Shown piece after piece: positions 8,970 to 16,470 of a stretch of DNA of 64,000 bases. Under the pieces are notes generated by a model. It saw only the letters and a program-made list of their open reading frames with translations. It was not told where the DNA came from and did no database searches. Position numbers and translations under genes: made by a program. Source of the DNA: Myxococcus landrumus (GTDB lineage: Bacteria; Myxococcota; Myxococcia; Myxococcales; Myxococcaceae). Positions within the stretch are counted from its first letter, which is position 1; every line of letters starts with the position of its first letter. The stretch spans positions 8,300,501 through 8,364,500 of the forward strand of contig NZ_CP071091.1 of the NCBI RefSeq assembly GCF_017301635.1, in the 5' to 3' direction.

Positions 8970-9938
8970 ATGACGAAGACATTCGTCCGCCTGCTGATTT
9001 TTGCTGCCTTTGTCTTGGCTTCATGGGCTGAGGCGCAACCACGCTTCACGCCTACTCCGCTTCCCGAAGTCGCGGTGAAGCCTCGAATCCAGGTCCTGTT
9101 TTCGACGACGCCCATGCACCTGTATCTGGGCTGGCCGTTGGTCGTTACAGTCCAGGTGCGCCTGCATCCCGACGCTGATGCTGACTTGAAGCAATTGGGA
9201 GAGCCAGGTCTTGTTGTCGCTCCCCGTCAGGGTGATTGGGGAAGCCTCTTCCGGTTTGAGCTTTCGAGGTCCAGTCGAATCAGCAGGCGTCGGGATGTGA
9301 CACCCCTGGAGCTTCGACCTTTCGGAAACACTCCACGGCAGATCGTCCTGAGCCCTGGCGCGGCCCCTGTCCTGATTGGCCACTTCGTACTGACGGAAAC
9401 CCAGACAGCGGCCCTGGTGCCAGCCTACTACCTTCTCTACGTGCATTTCGATTCCCGCACTGGCGGGGGGGAGGAGGGGTGGAAGGGCACTGCTCATGCG
9501 AGCATGGAGCTCCAGATAGATAAGGAGCCCGCTGTTCAAGACGCCAACCTGGAATGTGAGAAGGTGCTGGCGACCCGCGAGTATCTCCGGGTGACTGGAG
9601 CCGAGAAGAAGGCGCTGGATGTCCTGGACGCGTTCCTCTCGCGGACACCCGCGTCGGTTGCGATGCCGTGCTGGGCCGTCCGGGCAGAACTCCATGTGCA
9701 GGAAGGAAATGCCAAGGCGGCGATGGACGCCTACTGCAATGCTTCCAGAGCGGAGAGCGTCCTGCTGGACGCAGCGGTACGTGAGAACGCGAAGAAAGCG
9801 AACATCGCCAGCATCAGCCCGCCGCAGTACGACGCTCACTGCGAGAGACTCAAACGCCAACTGAAGGAGACCGCGCCAGCGGCGGGCCAACCACAGGGCT
9901 CAGCCATCAATCCCGAGTCCGAGCCCCAGGGGCGCTGA
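8970..9938 (+). CDS. Secreted protein of unknown function
   Basis: This 322-residue protein begins with a Sec signal peptide (hydrophobic residues about 5-18, cleavage after AEA near residue 22). The next 140 residues are beta-rich ('PMHLYLGWPLVVTVQVRLH'), and a helical C-terminal third follows (about 180-300) that could hold TPR-like helices ('VLDAFLSRTPASVAMPCWAVRAELHVQEGNAK', quoted here only as a location near residues 218-250). No family is recognised. Codon third positions are less GC-rich than in neighbouring genes, which suggests recent acquisition or a poorly constrained accessory gene. A hairpin follows at 9949-9978. Confidence 0.65.
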   Translation: MTKTFVRLLIFAAFVLASWAEAQPRFTPTPLPEVAVKPRIQVLFSTTPMHLYLGWPLVVTVQVRLHPDADADLKQLGEPGLVVAPRQGDWGSLFRFELSRSSRISRRRDVTPLELRPFGNTPRQIVLSPGAAPVLIGHFVLTETQTAALVPAYYLLYVHFDSRTGGGEEGWKGTAHASMELQIDKEPAVQDANLECEKVLATREYLRVTGAEKKALDVLDAFLSRTPASVAMPCWAVRAELHVQEGNAKAAMDAYCNASRAESVLLDAAVRENAKKANIASISPPQYDAHCERLKRQLKETAPAAGQPQGSAINPESEPQGR

Positions 9939-9948
9939 CGTCCCTCGT

Positions 9949-9978
9949 CCCGAGAGCCATCCAGTCGGTGGTCTCGGG
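9949..9978 (+). terminator. Terminator-like hairpin
   Basis: CCCGAGA (9949-9955) pairs with TCTCGGG (9972-9978), with an inner CCA/TGG extension, 10 bp after the stop of the secreted protein gene. Confidence 0.5.
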
Positions 9979-10048
9979 TCCGGAGCGCATGTGACTCCAA
10001 GGGGGATGCGGTTCCGAAACGGGTGTGGCTGGGGGAGAGATTCGAAGC

Positions 10049-10945
10049 TCACCCCGGCCGGGTGCTCACCTGGGCTGATGCGGGCTTTGCCTGCGTTGCT
10101 CGCACCGGCGTCTTCGCTGGCGCCGCCGGAGGCTTGATCGTGGCCTTCGGCCGAACCGGAGCCGCGGGCTTGGCCGCCACGGGCTTGCGCGCGGGTGTCA
10201 CGGCCGTGGGCCGGGCTCTCTGCACAGGCTGTGGACTCTCGATGGTCCTGACGGGCACCGACGCCACCGGCTTGCGCGCGGGTTTCACCGTCGCCGGCGC
10301 TGGAGCAGGTCTCGCGCGTGCCACCACCACGGGAACAGGTCTCGGAGGCGGTGGAGGAGGCCGCGTGAGCACCCAGGCCGCGAGCACCTTGGGCACGTAG
10401 TACTCCGTCTCCCCATTCCTCGGCACGCGCCCGTTCACCGAGCCCGGGCCCGCGTTGTACGCGGCCACCGCGAGCCGCACGTCCCGGAACCGCCGCAGCT
10501 GCTCCGCCAGGTACCGCGCACTCCCCTCCAGCGCCGGTGCCGGGTCGAACGGGTCATCCACCCCGAGCATCGCCGCCGTCGTCGGCATCAACTGCCCCGG
10601 CCCCATCGCCCCCGCGGGCGAGATGCGATGCACGCGCCCCTCCGACTCCACCAACACCAGCGCATGCAACAACCCCGGAGGCAGGCCATGCCGCCGCTCC
10701 GCGCGCGCGATGAGCGGCTCCAGCGGCTCATGCCCATCCAGCAGACACGAAGGCCGGTGCGCCCCATACGCGCGCAGCGCATTCACCTTCATCTCCAGGA
10801 ACGAGAGCGACAGCGGCGACACCGTCGTGTCCCCCAGCCACGCCACGGCCACGTTGATGAGCACCACCGGCGTCACCGCCGCCAGCCCCACCCACGCCCA
10901 CCACGGAATGCTGAAGCCGCCCGCAGCGGCCCGCTTGCGTCCCAC
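10049..10945 (-). CDS. Membrane-anchored lytic transglycosylase (SLT domain)
   Basis: This 298-residue protein has an N-terminal membrane anchor (about residues 13-36). The soluble lytic transglycosylase domain (about 75-190) carries catalytic Glu 100 (VLVESEG), the GAMGPGQLMP motif and the AVAAYNAGPG motif. It should cleave peptidoglycan non-hydrolytically in the periplasm. The C-terminal 100 residues are a Pro/Ala/Lys/Arg-rich low-complexity tail, probably extended and possibly wall-binding through its positive charge. It begins 10 bp after the stop of the TetR gene on the same strand, so the two are very likely co-transcribed. Confidence 0.85.
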   Translation of the reverse strand: MGRKRAAAGGFSIPWWAWVGLAAVTPVVLINVAVAWLGDTTVSPLSLSFLEMKVNALRAYGAHRPSCLLDGHEPLEPLIARAERRHGLPPGLLHALVLVESEGRVHRISPAGAMGPGQLMPTTAAMLGVDDPFDPAPALEGSARYLAEQLRRFRDVRLAVAAYNAGPGSVNGRVPRNGETEYYVPKVLAAWVLTRPPPPPPRPVPVVVARARPAPAPATVKPARKPVASVPVRTIESPQPVQRARPTAVTPARKPVAAKPAAPVRPKATIKPPAAPAKTPVRATQAKPASAQVSTRPG

Positions 10946-10955
10946 ACCCCCACCC

Positions 10956-11681
10956 TTAAGGGCGCTTTCCGCCCCCGTCCAACTTCCGGCGCCCTTCCTT
11001 TCCCCCCGACGGCACCCGCAGTCCGTCCAACACCAACGTCGTGAGCGCGTCCGGCAGCTCCAGCGGATTGCCGATGTCCTCCTCGCTCAACACCGCCAAC
11101 AACAGCCGCTCCACCGCCCCCACCACCGCCAGCCCGCTCACCGCCGGACGAATCGGCCGCAGCAACCCATGCGTGTGCGCCCCGCGCGTGATGTCCACCG
11201 CGTGCCGCGACACCTCCCGCGACAACTCCGCCACCTTCCTGCGGGCTCCCACCGCGGGGCCTCGGCTCTCCTGGAGGTACAGCCGCACCACGCTGGGGTA
11301 CTGCAACAGCGCGCTCGCGATGACCGCCGCCATCGCCCGGTACGCCTCGAACATCGCCTCCACGCCCCGCGCCTGCGCGAGCGCCCGGCCACACGCCTCC
11401 AACCCCGACAGCAGCTCCCCCCGCACCGGCTCCAACAACGCGTCCACCAACGCCGCCTTGTCGTCGAAGTACCGGTAGAACGTCCCCTTGGCCACGCCCG
11501 CCGCCTGGGTGATGTCGTCGATGGTCACCGCGTCCAGCCCCCGCTCCACGAAGAGCCGCAGCGCCGCGTCCTCCAACTCCTTCGTCCGCTCCCGCCGCGC
11601 CGTTTCCCTCCGGCCACCCGGCCTCCCCGGGCGCTTGTCCGCCTCCACGCTCCCTCTCCTCGTGCCGTCGCCACTCACCAT
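10956..11681 (-). CDS. TetR-family transcriptional regulator
   Basis: A 241-residue repressor-type protein. The N-terminal helix-turn-helix (about residues 30-76) has the classic pattern 'ERGLDAVTIDDIT...GVAKGTFYRYF'. The C-terminal ligand-binding domain is variable. The ATG at 11681 is chosen because the longer open frame runs into the divergent gene. The gene is divergent from a fatty-acid-hydroxylase-like gene. Between them lies a TGAC-N6-GTCA palindrome that overlaps a perfect minus-strand -10 box, so autorepression and control of both units are likely. The downstream lytic transglycosylase gene is 10 bp away. The inducer is unknown; a lipid or cell-wall-active compound would fit the neighbours. 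Confidence 0.85.
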   Translation of the reverse strand: MVSGDGTRRGSVEADKRPGRPGGRRETARRERTKELEDAALRLFVERGLDAVTIDDITQAAGVAKGTFYRYFDDKAALVDALLEPVRGELLSGLEACGRALAQARGVEAMFEAYRAMAAVIASALLQYPSVVRLYLQESRGPAVGARRKVAELSREVSRHAVDITRGAHTHGLLRPIRPAVSGLAVVGAVERLLLAVLSEEDIGNPLELPDALTTLVLDGLRVPSGGKEGRRKLDGGGKRP

Positions 11682-11716
11682 CGTGCGCTCCGACTCATTG
11701 CGTGATAGAAAAAGAG

Positions 11717-11735
11717 TGACCAAATAGTCATTATA
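11717..11735 (-). promoter_or_regulatory. TetR operator palindrome overlapping a TATAAT -10 box
   Basis: TGAC (11717-11720) and GTCA (11727-11730) form an inverted repeat with a 6-bp AT-rich spacer. On the minus strand a perfect TATAAT occupies 11735-11730, so the transcription start of the TetR gene would fall inside the palindrome. On the plus strand a TTGCGT -35-like box at 11698-11703 would place the hydroxylase promoter over the same site. TGACNNNNGTCA-type half-sites are known for many TetR proteins. Confidence 0.65.
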
Positions 11736-11778
11736 TCGAGAGCGGGGGGCCGGCCGGGCGCCTCGCTGGAGAGCAACG

Positions 11779-12291
11779 ATGATCGGCATCCCGCTGGGCT
11801 GGGCGTACTCCAATTTCGGGGAATGGGCGCTGCACAAGTACGTGCTCCATGACCTGGGTCGGCACCGGGGAAGCATCTGGGGCTTCCATTGGCACGAGCA
11901 CCACCAGGCCTCCCGCAAGCACGACATGGTCGACGACGAGTACCTGCGCTCGCTGTGGACCTGGTCCTCGCAGACGAAGGAGCTGCTGGCCCTGGCCGCG
12001 CTGGCGCTGGCCCACGCGCCGCTGTTCCCCGTGGCGCCGTACTTCGTCGGCACTGTGTGGGCCTGCGCCGCGAACTACTTCCGGGTCCACCGCCGCGCTC
12101 ACCTGGACCCGAAGTGGGCCCGAGAGCACCTGCCCTGGCACTACGACCACCACATGGGCGTGGACCAGAACGCGAACTGGTGCGTGACGCACCCGTTCTT
12201 CGACAACGTGATGGGCACCCGGCGCGAGTACGTGGGTGTCCAGCCCGCCGCGGGGGAGCGCCCAGTCATGGCGTCCCCCGCGCATCCGTGA
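11779..12291 (+). CDS. Fatty acid hydroxylase / sterol-desaturase-superfamily protein
   Basis: The 170-residue protein carries the His-box pattern of membrane di-iron hydroxylases: HKYVLH near residue 19, HWHEHH near 37, HRRAH near 103, HYDHHMG near 119 and NANWCVTHPFFDNVMGT near the end. Two hydrophobic stretches flank residues 65-95. It is shorter than classical sterol desaturases (250-300 residues) but has the full His set, as small bacterial fatty-acid 2-hydroxylase-like proteins do. The expected reaction is O2-dependent hydroxylation of a lipid acyl chain at the membrane. It is divergent from the TetR gene and probably controlled by it. Confidence 0.75.
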   Translation: MIGIPLGWAYSNFGEWALHKYVLHDLGRHRGSIWGFHWHEHHQASRKHDMVDDEYLRSLWTWSSQTKELLALAALALAHAPLFPVAPYFVGTVWACAANYFRVHRRAHLDPKWAREHLPWHYDHHMGVDQNANWCVTHPFFDNVMGTRREYVGVQPAAGERPVMASPAHP

Positions 12292-12298
12292 GCGCGAA

Positions 12299-12844
12299 TC
12301 AGAAGACCAGGTCGAAGTAGCTGGCCTTCGCGCGCACGCCGGCGCACGTCTCCAGCTTCGCGTTCCAGTCCCGCGTGGGCAGCGAGCCCCGGGCATCGAA
12401 GACGATGTCGAGCGAGTCCTCGCGCGCCATGTCCAACAGGTTCACCGCGCCGCTGCCGGTGAGGCGGATGGTCTGCGTCGCCGTGGTGCTGGTGCGGCGG
12501 TACTCGCCAATGACGATGGCCTCCTGGTTGCCCGGGCGGACCACGGAGAGGCTGGCGCGCTCGATGCCGCTCAGGTCCGTGCTGGATGTGACTTCGAAGG
12601 ACTTGAGCCGCAGCTCCGTCTCCACGTCCGCGTCGTCGGGCAGGGCGGCGTCGAAGTCACCCAGCGGGAAGTTCGTCGTGTGTTTGATGCTGAGGGTGCC
12701 CGGGAAGGCCGCGGGGAAGTCGACGTTCGGCTCGGTCTTGCAGATTTCCTCGGCCTCCGCCTCGATGAAGAACAGCGAGTCGCAGCCGGTGGAGAACAGC
12801 GCGCAGGTGGAGAGCACCAGGGCGCGGAAGGAAGTCGTTCGCAT
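12299..12844 (-). CDS. Lipoprotein of unknown function
   Basis: The 181-residue protein has a lipoprotein signal ending STGC (Cys 21). The mature domain is beta-rich, with regularly spaced hydrophobic strands. Only two further cysteines are present (near residues 35 and 166) and may form a disulfide. No family is recognised. It begins 17 bp after the stop of the outer-membrane-like gene on the same strand, so the two probably form an envelope operon. Its stop faces that of the fatty-acid hydroxylase gene only 7 bp away. Confidence 0.7.
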   Translation of the reverse strand: MRTTSFRALVLSTCALFSTGCDSLFFIEAEAEEICKTEPNVDFPAAFPGTLSIKHTTNFPLGDFDAALPDDADVETELRLKSFEVTSSTDLSGIERASLSVVRPGNQEAIVIGEYRRTSTTATQTIRLTGSGAVNLLDMAREDSLDIVFDARGSLPTRDWNAKLETCAGVRAKASYFDLVF

Positions 12845-12861
12845 GGTGTCGTGCTCCTGGC

Positions 12862-13491
12862 TCAGAACAAGTAGAGGAGGAAACCCACCTTCACCGACGG
12901 AATGGTCGCGGTGAGGCGGAGGTTGCGCGCGGTGATGTTGGACTCGTTCGTGGCCTCTTCGATGAGGGCCGTCGCGTCGTCCACGCCCAGCCGCACGTAG
13001 CTCAGTCCCAGGTGCAGGAAGAAGTTGAAGCGGCTGGCCGCGCCCACCTCCAGGCCCACGCTGCCGGCCACGTAGTTGTAGCTGACGTCGCGGATGGCGG
13101 CCGTCGCCGGCGTGGGCTTGGAGCCCAGCCAGTCCACCACGTCGTTGTAGTCCGAGCCGAAGTAGTGCCCCGCCTCCGCGTTCAACGAGGGCGCGATGAA
13201 CGTCTGGAACGGCAGGATGCTCAAGCCGCCTCGCACGCCCAGGCTCAACGTGTTCGTCGTGGGGCCCGCCTGCAGGCGCAGCCAGGGCAGGGGCTTGAGG
13301 ACCGCGGACAGGCCGATGCCGTGGGGCGCGCCGGCGTCCACCAGCAGGCCAAAGCGATAGCGCTCCGCGGCGGACTCCTCCTGCGCGTGGGCCACGGCGC
13401 CGGTGGCGAGCGCCGTGAGGCAGGCCAGGGCCGTGCCGTGTCGTCGAAGGAATGCCGTGTGTCGTCTCATCGAGGGTGTCGCCATCATCAT
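12862..13491 (-). CDS. Putative outer-membrane beta-barrel protein
   Basis: The protein of about 209 residues has a signal peptide ending in AHA. Alternating amphipathic strands rich in Gly and aromatics follow ('LRLQAGPTTNTLSLGVRGG', 'NFFLHLGLSYVRLG'). It ends in Phe (VGFLLYLF), the usual C-terminal signature for BamA-dependent outer-membrane insertion. Size suggests an 8-stranded barrel. The ATG at 13491 is preferred because GGAA lies 8 bp upstream; 13470 (MRRHT) is an alternative. It is the first gene of a two-gene unit with the lipoprotein at 12299-12844. The function is unknown. Confidence 0.65.
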   Translation of the reverse strand: MMMATPSMRRHTAFLRRHGTALACLTALATGAVAHAQEESAAERYRFGLLVDAGAPHGIGLSAVLKPLPWLRLQAGPTTNTLSLGVRGGLSILPFQTFIAPSLNAEAGHYFGSDYNDVVDWLGSKPTPATAAIRDVSYNYVAGSVGLEVGAASRFNFFLHLGLSYVRLGVDDATALIEEATNESNITARNLRLTATIPSVKVGFLLYLF

Positions 13492-13847
13492 GTGCAGTTC
13501 CACGAAGGGAGTTCCCGGCCCGGCGGCCATCATTCGGCGCCGCGCCGGGAAACGGAAGCCATGCCTTCGAAAATGATGGGGCGTCCCATGCCCCAGGTGC
13601 GGAATGTCCCGGCCTCGGGTCGCTGAATCACACGCGGGGTGCCTCCCCAGTGGGGCCGGACTGTCCCACCCCCGAGGGCGTCACGAGCGGGAGGCGCGGT
13701 GGGTGGGTGTGCGGGTGTTGAGCCCCCGACGGCGCCTGCGACTTGTGGGCCCCTTACCGAGCCCTGGGGCCGGTGCGAACTTGCGAGCCCGGACATCCCC
13801 CGCGACACCCGCACAGGGGAACCGGCCCAGAACATTCGGGGGACCGG
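13492..13847. other. 356-bp divergent intergenic region
   Basis: This region separates the outer-membrane-like gene (minus) from the injection-system-like cluster (plus). No convincing coding frame is seen; overlapping frames are composition-driven. It should hold both promoters, but no clear sigma-70 or sigma-54 boxes are visible. The GGGGGA just before 13848 is the ribosome-binding site of the DUF4255 gene. Confidence 0.5.
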
Positions 13848-14531
13848 ATGATCGACGAAGTCGATCAGCGCTTGAAGTCGTGGGTGGGCCGCATTGCCGG
13901 CAACGCTCCCGTGTACCTGGGGGTACCCGACCGTGAGACTGTCGAACACGGCGTGTGTCTGTACCTGCTGGAGCTGGGGCCCGCTCCATTGTCGCGGGGC
14001 GGACGCCGCACGCCGCTCCAGATATCCGTCTGCTACCTCGTCACGGCGGGCGCGGACTCACCGGAGCGTGCGCACCGGCTGTTGGGGGAGCTGGTCTTCG
14101 CGGCGCTGGAGGAAGCGGAGTTCGAGGTGGACCTCACGCCCGTGCCCTCCGCCATCTGGGCGGGGCTGAGGGTGCCGCCGCGCCCGGGCTTCCGGCTGAG
14201 GTTGGCGGTGCGCAGGGACCGGCCTCAATCCGTGGTGCACCACGTGCGGTTTCCCTCTGTCGCCCCCCTGGCGGTGGCGGAGGCGTTGCTGGGGTGTGTG
14301 GTGGGGCCGGGGGGCAAGCCCATCGCGGGGGCGCTGGTGGAGCTGCCCGCGCTGAGCCTCGCCACGCGCACGGACGACCAGGGCTGTTTTCGTTTTCCCC
14401 GCGTGCCGCCCGTGGCCTCGGTGGGCCGGCTGGAGGTGCGCGCCCGAGGGGAATTGCTCGCGTTGGGGCCGGAGGTGCTCGCCGCCGGGCCGCAACCCCT
14501 GCTCATCCGCTTGCCGTTGAAGGAGGACTGA
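13848..14531 (+). CDS. Pvc16-like (DUF4255) protein with C-terminal carboxypeptidase-regulatory-like domain
   Basis: The 227-residue protein starts at an ATG preceded by GGGGGA. Residues 1-130 match the DUF4255/Pvc16_N pattern: MIDEVD start, central 'LQISVCYLVTAGADSPERAHRLLG', then the beta-strand 'FRLRLAVRRDRP'. In extracellular contractile injection systems this family forms the tail terminator or cap. Residues about 145-225 look like a carboxypeptidase-regulatory-like beta sandwich ('GCVVGPGGKPIAGALVELP'...'TRTDDQGCFRFPRVPP'), a known add-on in some Pvc16 proteins. It is followed after 46 bp by a tube-like protein. Sheath, baseplate and AAA ATPase genes are absent from the surroundings. 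The family call rests on pattern recognition. Confidence 0.7.
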   Translation: MIDEVDQRLKSWVGRIAGNAPVYLGVPDRETVEHGVCLYLLELGPAPLSRGGRRTPLQISVCYLVTAGADSPERAHRLLGELVFAALEEAEFEVDLTPVPSAIWAGLRVPPRPGFRLRLAVRRDRPQSVVHHVRFPSVAPLAVAEALLGCVVGPGGKPIAGALVELPALSLATRTDDQGCFRFPRVPPVASVGRLEVRARGELLALGPEVLAAGPQPLLIRLPLKED

Positions 14532-14577
14532 CGTGGTGGACGGCACGAGGACGGAGCCGAAGTCGAGGAGGTGTTCC

Positions 14578-15042
14578 ATGGCTGAAGCCGAAGCCCCCGA
14601 GGCCGCGTCGCGGGAGCAGGACTCGCGCGCGCGGGCACGTGTGCTCGCGGACCCGTTTCGCGCGTACCCCTTCAAGCTGCGCATCGACGGAATCATCGAA
14701 GGGCACTTCACCCAGTGCTCGGGGCTGGAGGTGGAGGCGCTGGGGCCGCTGCTCCGGGCCCGAGGCTCCGAGTCCGTCCCGATGGTGGACATGACGTTGC
14801 GCCATGGGGTCTCCCAGTCGCCGGCGCTGTGGAGCTGGTTCCTCGCGTCGATGAATGGGGTTTCGCGGTGCAGGGACGTGTCGGTCCTGCTGTTGGATGG
14901 CGATGGGGTGACGGAGCGGCTGCGGTGGACGCTCAACGTGGCCTGGCCGAAGAAGTGGCGGGCGGCGCCGTTGGATGCGTTGGGAAAGCGCATCGCCATC
15001 GACTCACTGACCCTCATCTTCGAGTCGCTCACCCGTGGCTAG
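14578..15042 (+). CDS. T4 gp19-like tail tube protein (contractile injection system)
   Basis: The 154-residue protein matches the conserved phage-tail-tube family found in PVC, Afp and MAC systems. The family pattern is visible: 'DPFRAYPFKLRIDG' near residue 25, 'GHFTQCSGLEVE', a charged central loop, 'MTLRHGVSQSPALWSWF', and the closing 'NVAWPKKW...IAIDSLTLIFE'. Such proteins form stacked hexameric rings (inner tube) or baseplate tube-initiator rings. The ATG at 14578 has an ideal AGGAGG upstream; a GTG at 14533 is in frame but less likely. The N-terminal 20 residues are charged and unlike the family. Its partner genes are limited to the cluster 13848-19103. Confidence 0.78.
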   Translation: MAEAEAPEAASREQDSRARARVLADPFRAYPFKLRIDGIIEGHFTQCSGLEVEALGPLLRARGSESVPMVDMTLRHGVSQSPALWSWFLASMNGVSRCRDVSVLLLDGDGVTERLRWTLNVAWPKKWRAAPLDALGKRIAIDSLTLIFESLTRG

Positions 15043-16417
15043 GCCCGCGCGCGGACAGGGGGCCTGGGTGTGGGTGCGCACCGTGGCCTGGCGGATGCGG
15101 CGGTGGGTGGAGTCCGTGTTCCGCGAGGAGGAGAGCGACTTCGCCGCCGCGCTGGCCCAGGCACGCCTGGCGGCGGAGGCGCCGAGGCCACCTCCAGAGC
15201 CCGTGCCCGCGCCGGTTCCCGTGCCCGCGCCGCGGGATGCGACGCCCAGCGCCACCGCGCCCGCCATGCCCGTCACGGTGATGGCCCCGTCGGTGAGTCC
15301 CGCGACGTCCGAGCCCTGGCTGAGGGAGCTTCATACCCGCCGCGTCGCGGGGCCTCCTCCGGATTGGGTGGCCCGGGTGCGCAAGGTCGCGCCACATCTG
15401 GTGGAGAACCTGCCCGAGCCCTCCGCGCCGCTCGCCATCTGCGACACCGCGTTTCCCTCTCGCGCGCGGACGTTGCTCGCGGGGGCGCTCGCGGAGCTTC
15501 CCGTGTCGCCGCCCATGATGCCGCCGGTGCCGCCTCCAGCGCACCCGTTCGGGCCCGTCGGTGATGCCGCCGGCTCCGTGGCGCCATCGCTCGACCTGTC
15601 GGAGGAGGAGGGGCCAGCGGATGGCGCCGAGCCTCGCGAGGAGGCCCACCACGAGGCAAGGCGTCGTGCGGCGAAGATGACGCTCACGCCGACGGTGCCA
15701 CCGCTCGCATCCCCGTCCGCGGCGACTCCGCACGCGCCGGTGCTCGCGGCGTCTCCATCCGCGTCGATGCCAGGGGCGACCGCGCAGGCGCTGCTGGGGG
15801 CCGTGGTGCCTTCGCACCCGTCCCTGCCGCAGGTGCCGCTGCTCGCGTCGTTGCCCCCCGCGACCGTGTCTCGGGAGCAGGAGTTGTTGTCGGGCCCTGG
15901 GCCCGTGTCTCCGGTCGCCGCGCTGATGCTTCGCGGTGCGGTCTTCACGCATCCGGTGAAGGTGGAGTCCACGCCCGTCTCCCCCTCCGAGGTCTGCGTG
16001 CCTCCCCTGGGCGAAGGCGTCGTCGAAGGGGGGCTCCATGCGGTGGGCTTCGCCCAGGGCTTCTCCGCGTCCCAGGCGGTCGAAACGCAATGCGGTGGCG
16101 TGAGCGCGCCGCCGCAAAAGGCAGGGACCTCCTCCACGGGGGAGCTGTGGATTCCTCGGCGGCGCGCCGTGGACGACCCGGCATCCACCGGGGGGCCCCA
16201 GGCTCCGGCCCCGGGCGGCGGGACGGATGGCAACCCCGCGCGGGCCTCCTCGAGAATCTCCGCCACCTCTCGCGCCGTGCAGGTGGGGAGCTCCCACGAC
16301 TCCATGTCGCCCTCGGAGATATCCTCCGCGCTGGCCGAAGAGCCCCTGGAGGCCATCCTGGACCGACGGCTGTGGAAGCGCTTGCGCTGGTATGAGCGCG
16401 ACCAGCTTGGCGAGTGA
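15035..16417 (+). CDS. Proline/alanine-rich protein of the injection-like cluster, unknown function
   Basis: The 460-residue protein starts at GTG 15035, overlapping the tube gene by 8 bp, so translation is probably coupled. The first 45 residues are basic then acidic ('WVESVFREEESDFAAALAQA', an amphipathic helix). A Pro/Val/Ala-rich linker follows (about 50-90), then a small folded patch ('PPDWVARVRKVAPHLVENLP') and long low-complexity stretches. A short charged C-terminal motif ends it ('ILDRRLWKRLRWYERDQLGE'). No family is recognised. The operon position suggests a structural or assembly role with the tube-like protein. Composition is extreme even for this genome. Confidence 0.55.
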   Translation: MARPARGQGAWVWVRTVAWRMRRWVESVFREEESDFAAALAQARLAAEAPRPPPEPVPAPVPVPAPRDATPSATAPAMPVTVMAPSVSPATSEPWLRELHTRRVAGPPPDWVARVRKVAPHLVENLPEPSAPLAICDTAFPSRARTLLAGALAELPVSPPMMPPVPPPAHPFGPVGDAAGSVAPSLDLSEEEGPADGAEPREEAHHEARRRAAKMTLTPTVPPLASPSAATPHAPVLAASPSASMPGATAQALLGAVVPSHPSLPQVPLLASLPPATVSREQELLSGPGPVSPVAALMLRGAVFTHPVKVESTPVSPSEVCVPPLGEGVVEGGLHAVGFAQGFSASQAVETQCGGVSAPPQKAGTSSTGELWIPRRRAVDDPASTGGPQAPAPGGGTDGNPARASSRISATSRAVQVGSSHDSMSPSEISSALAEEPLEAILDRRLWKRLRWYERDQLGE

Positions 16418-16470
16418 CAGTCCGGGCTTCGTTCCGGCGGACGCGTCCGGCTCGGTATGCTGCGAGGGAC

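Noticed and set aside
8752-9042. A 96-codon minus-strand frame in the gap before 8970
   Set aside because: It overlaps the signal-peptide region of the secreted protein gene and lacks a ribosome site or recognisable motif.
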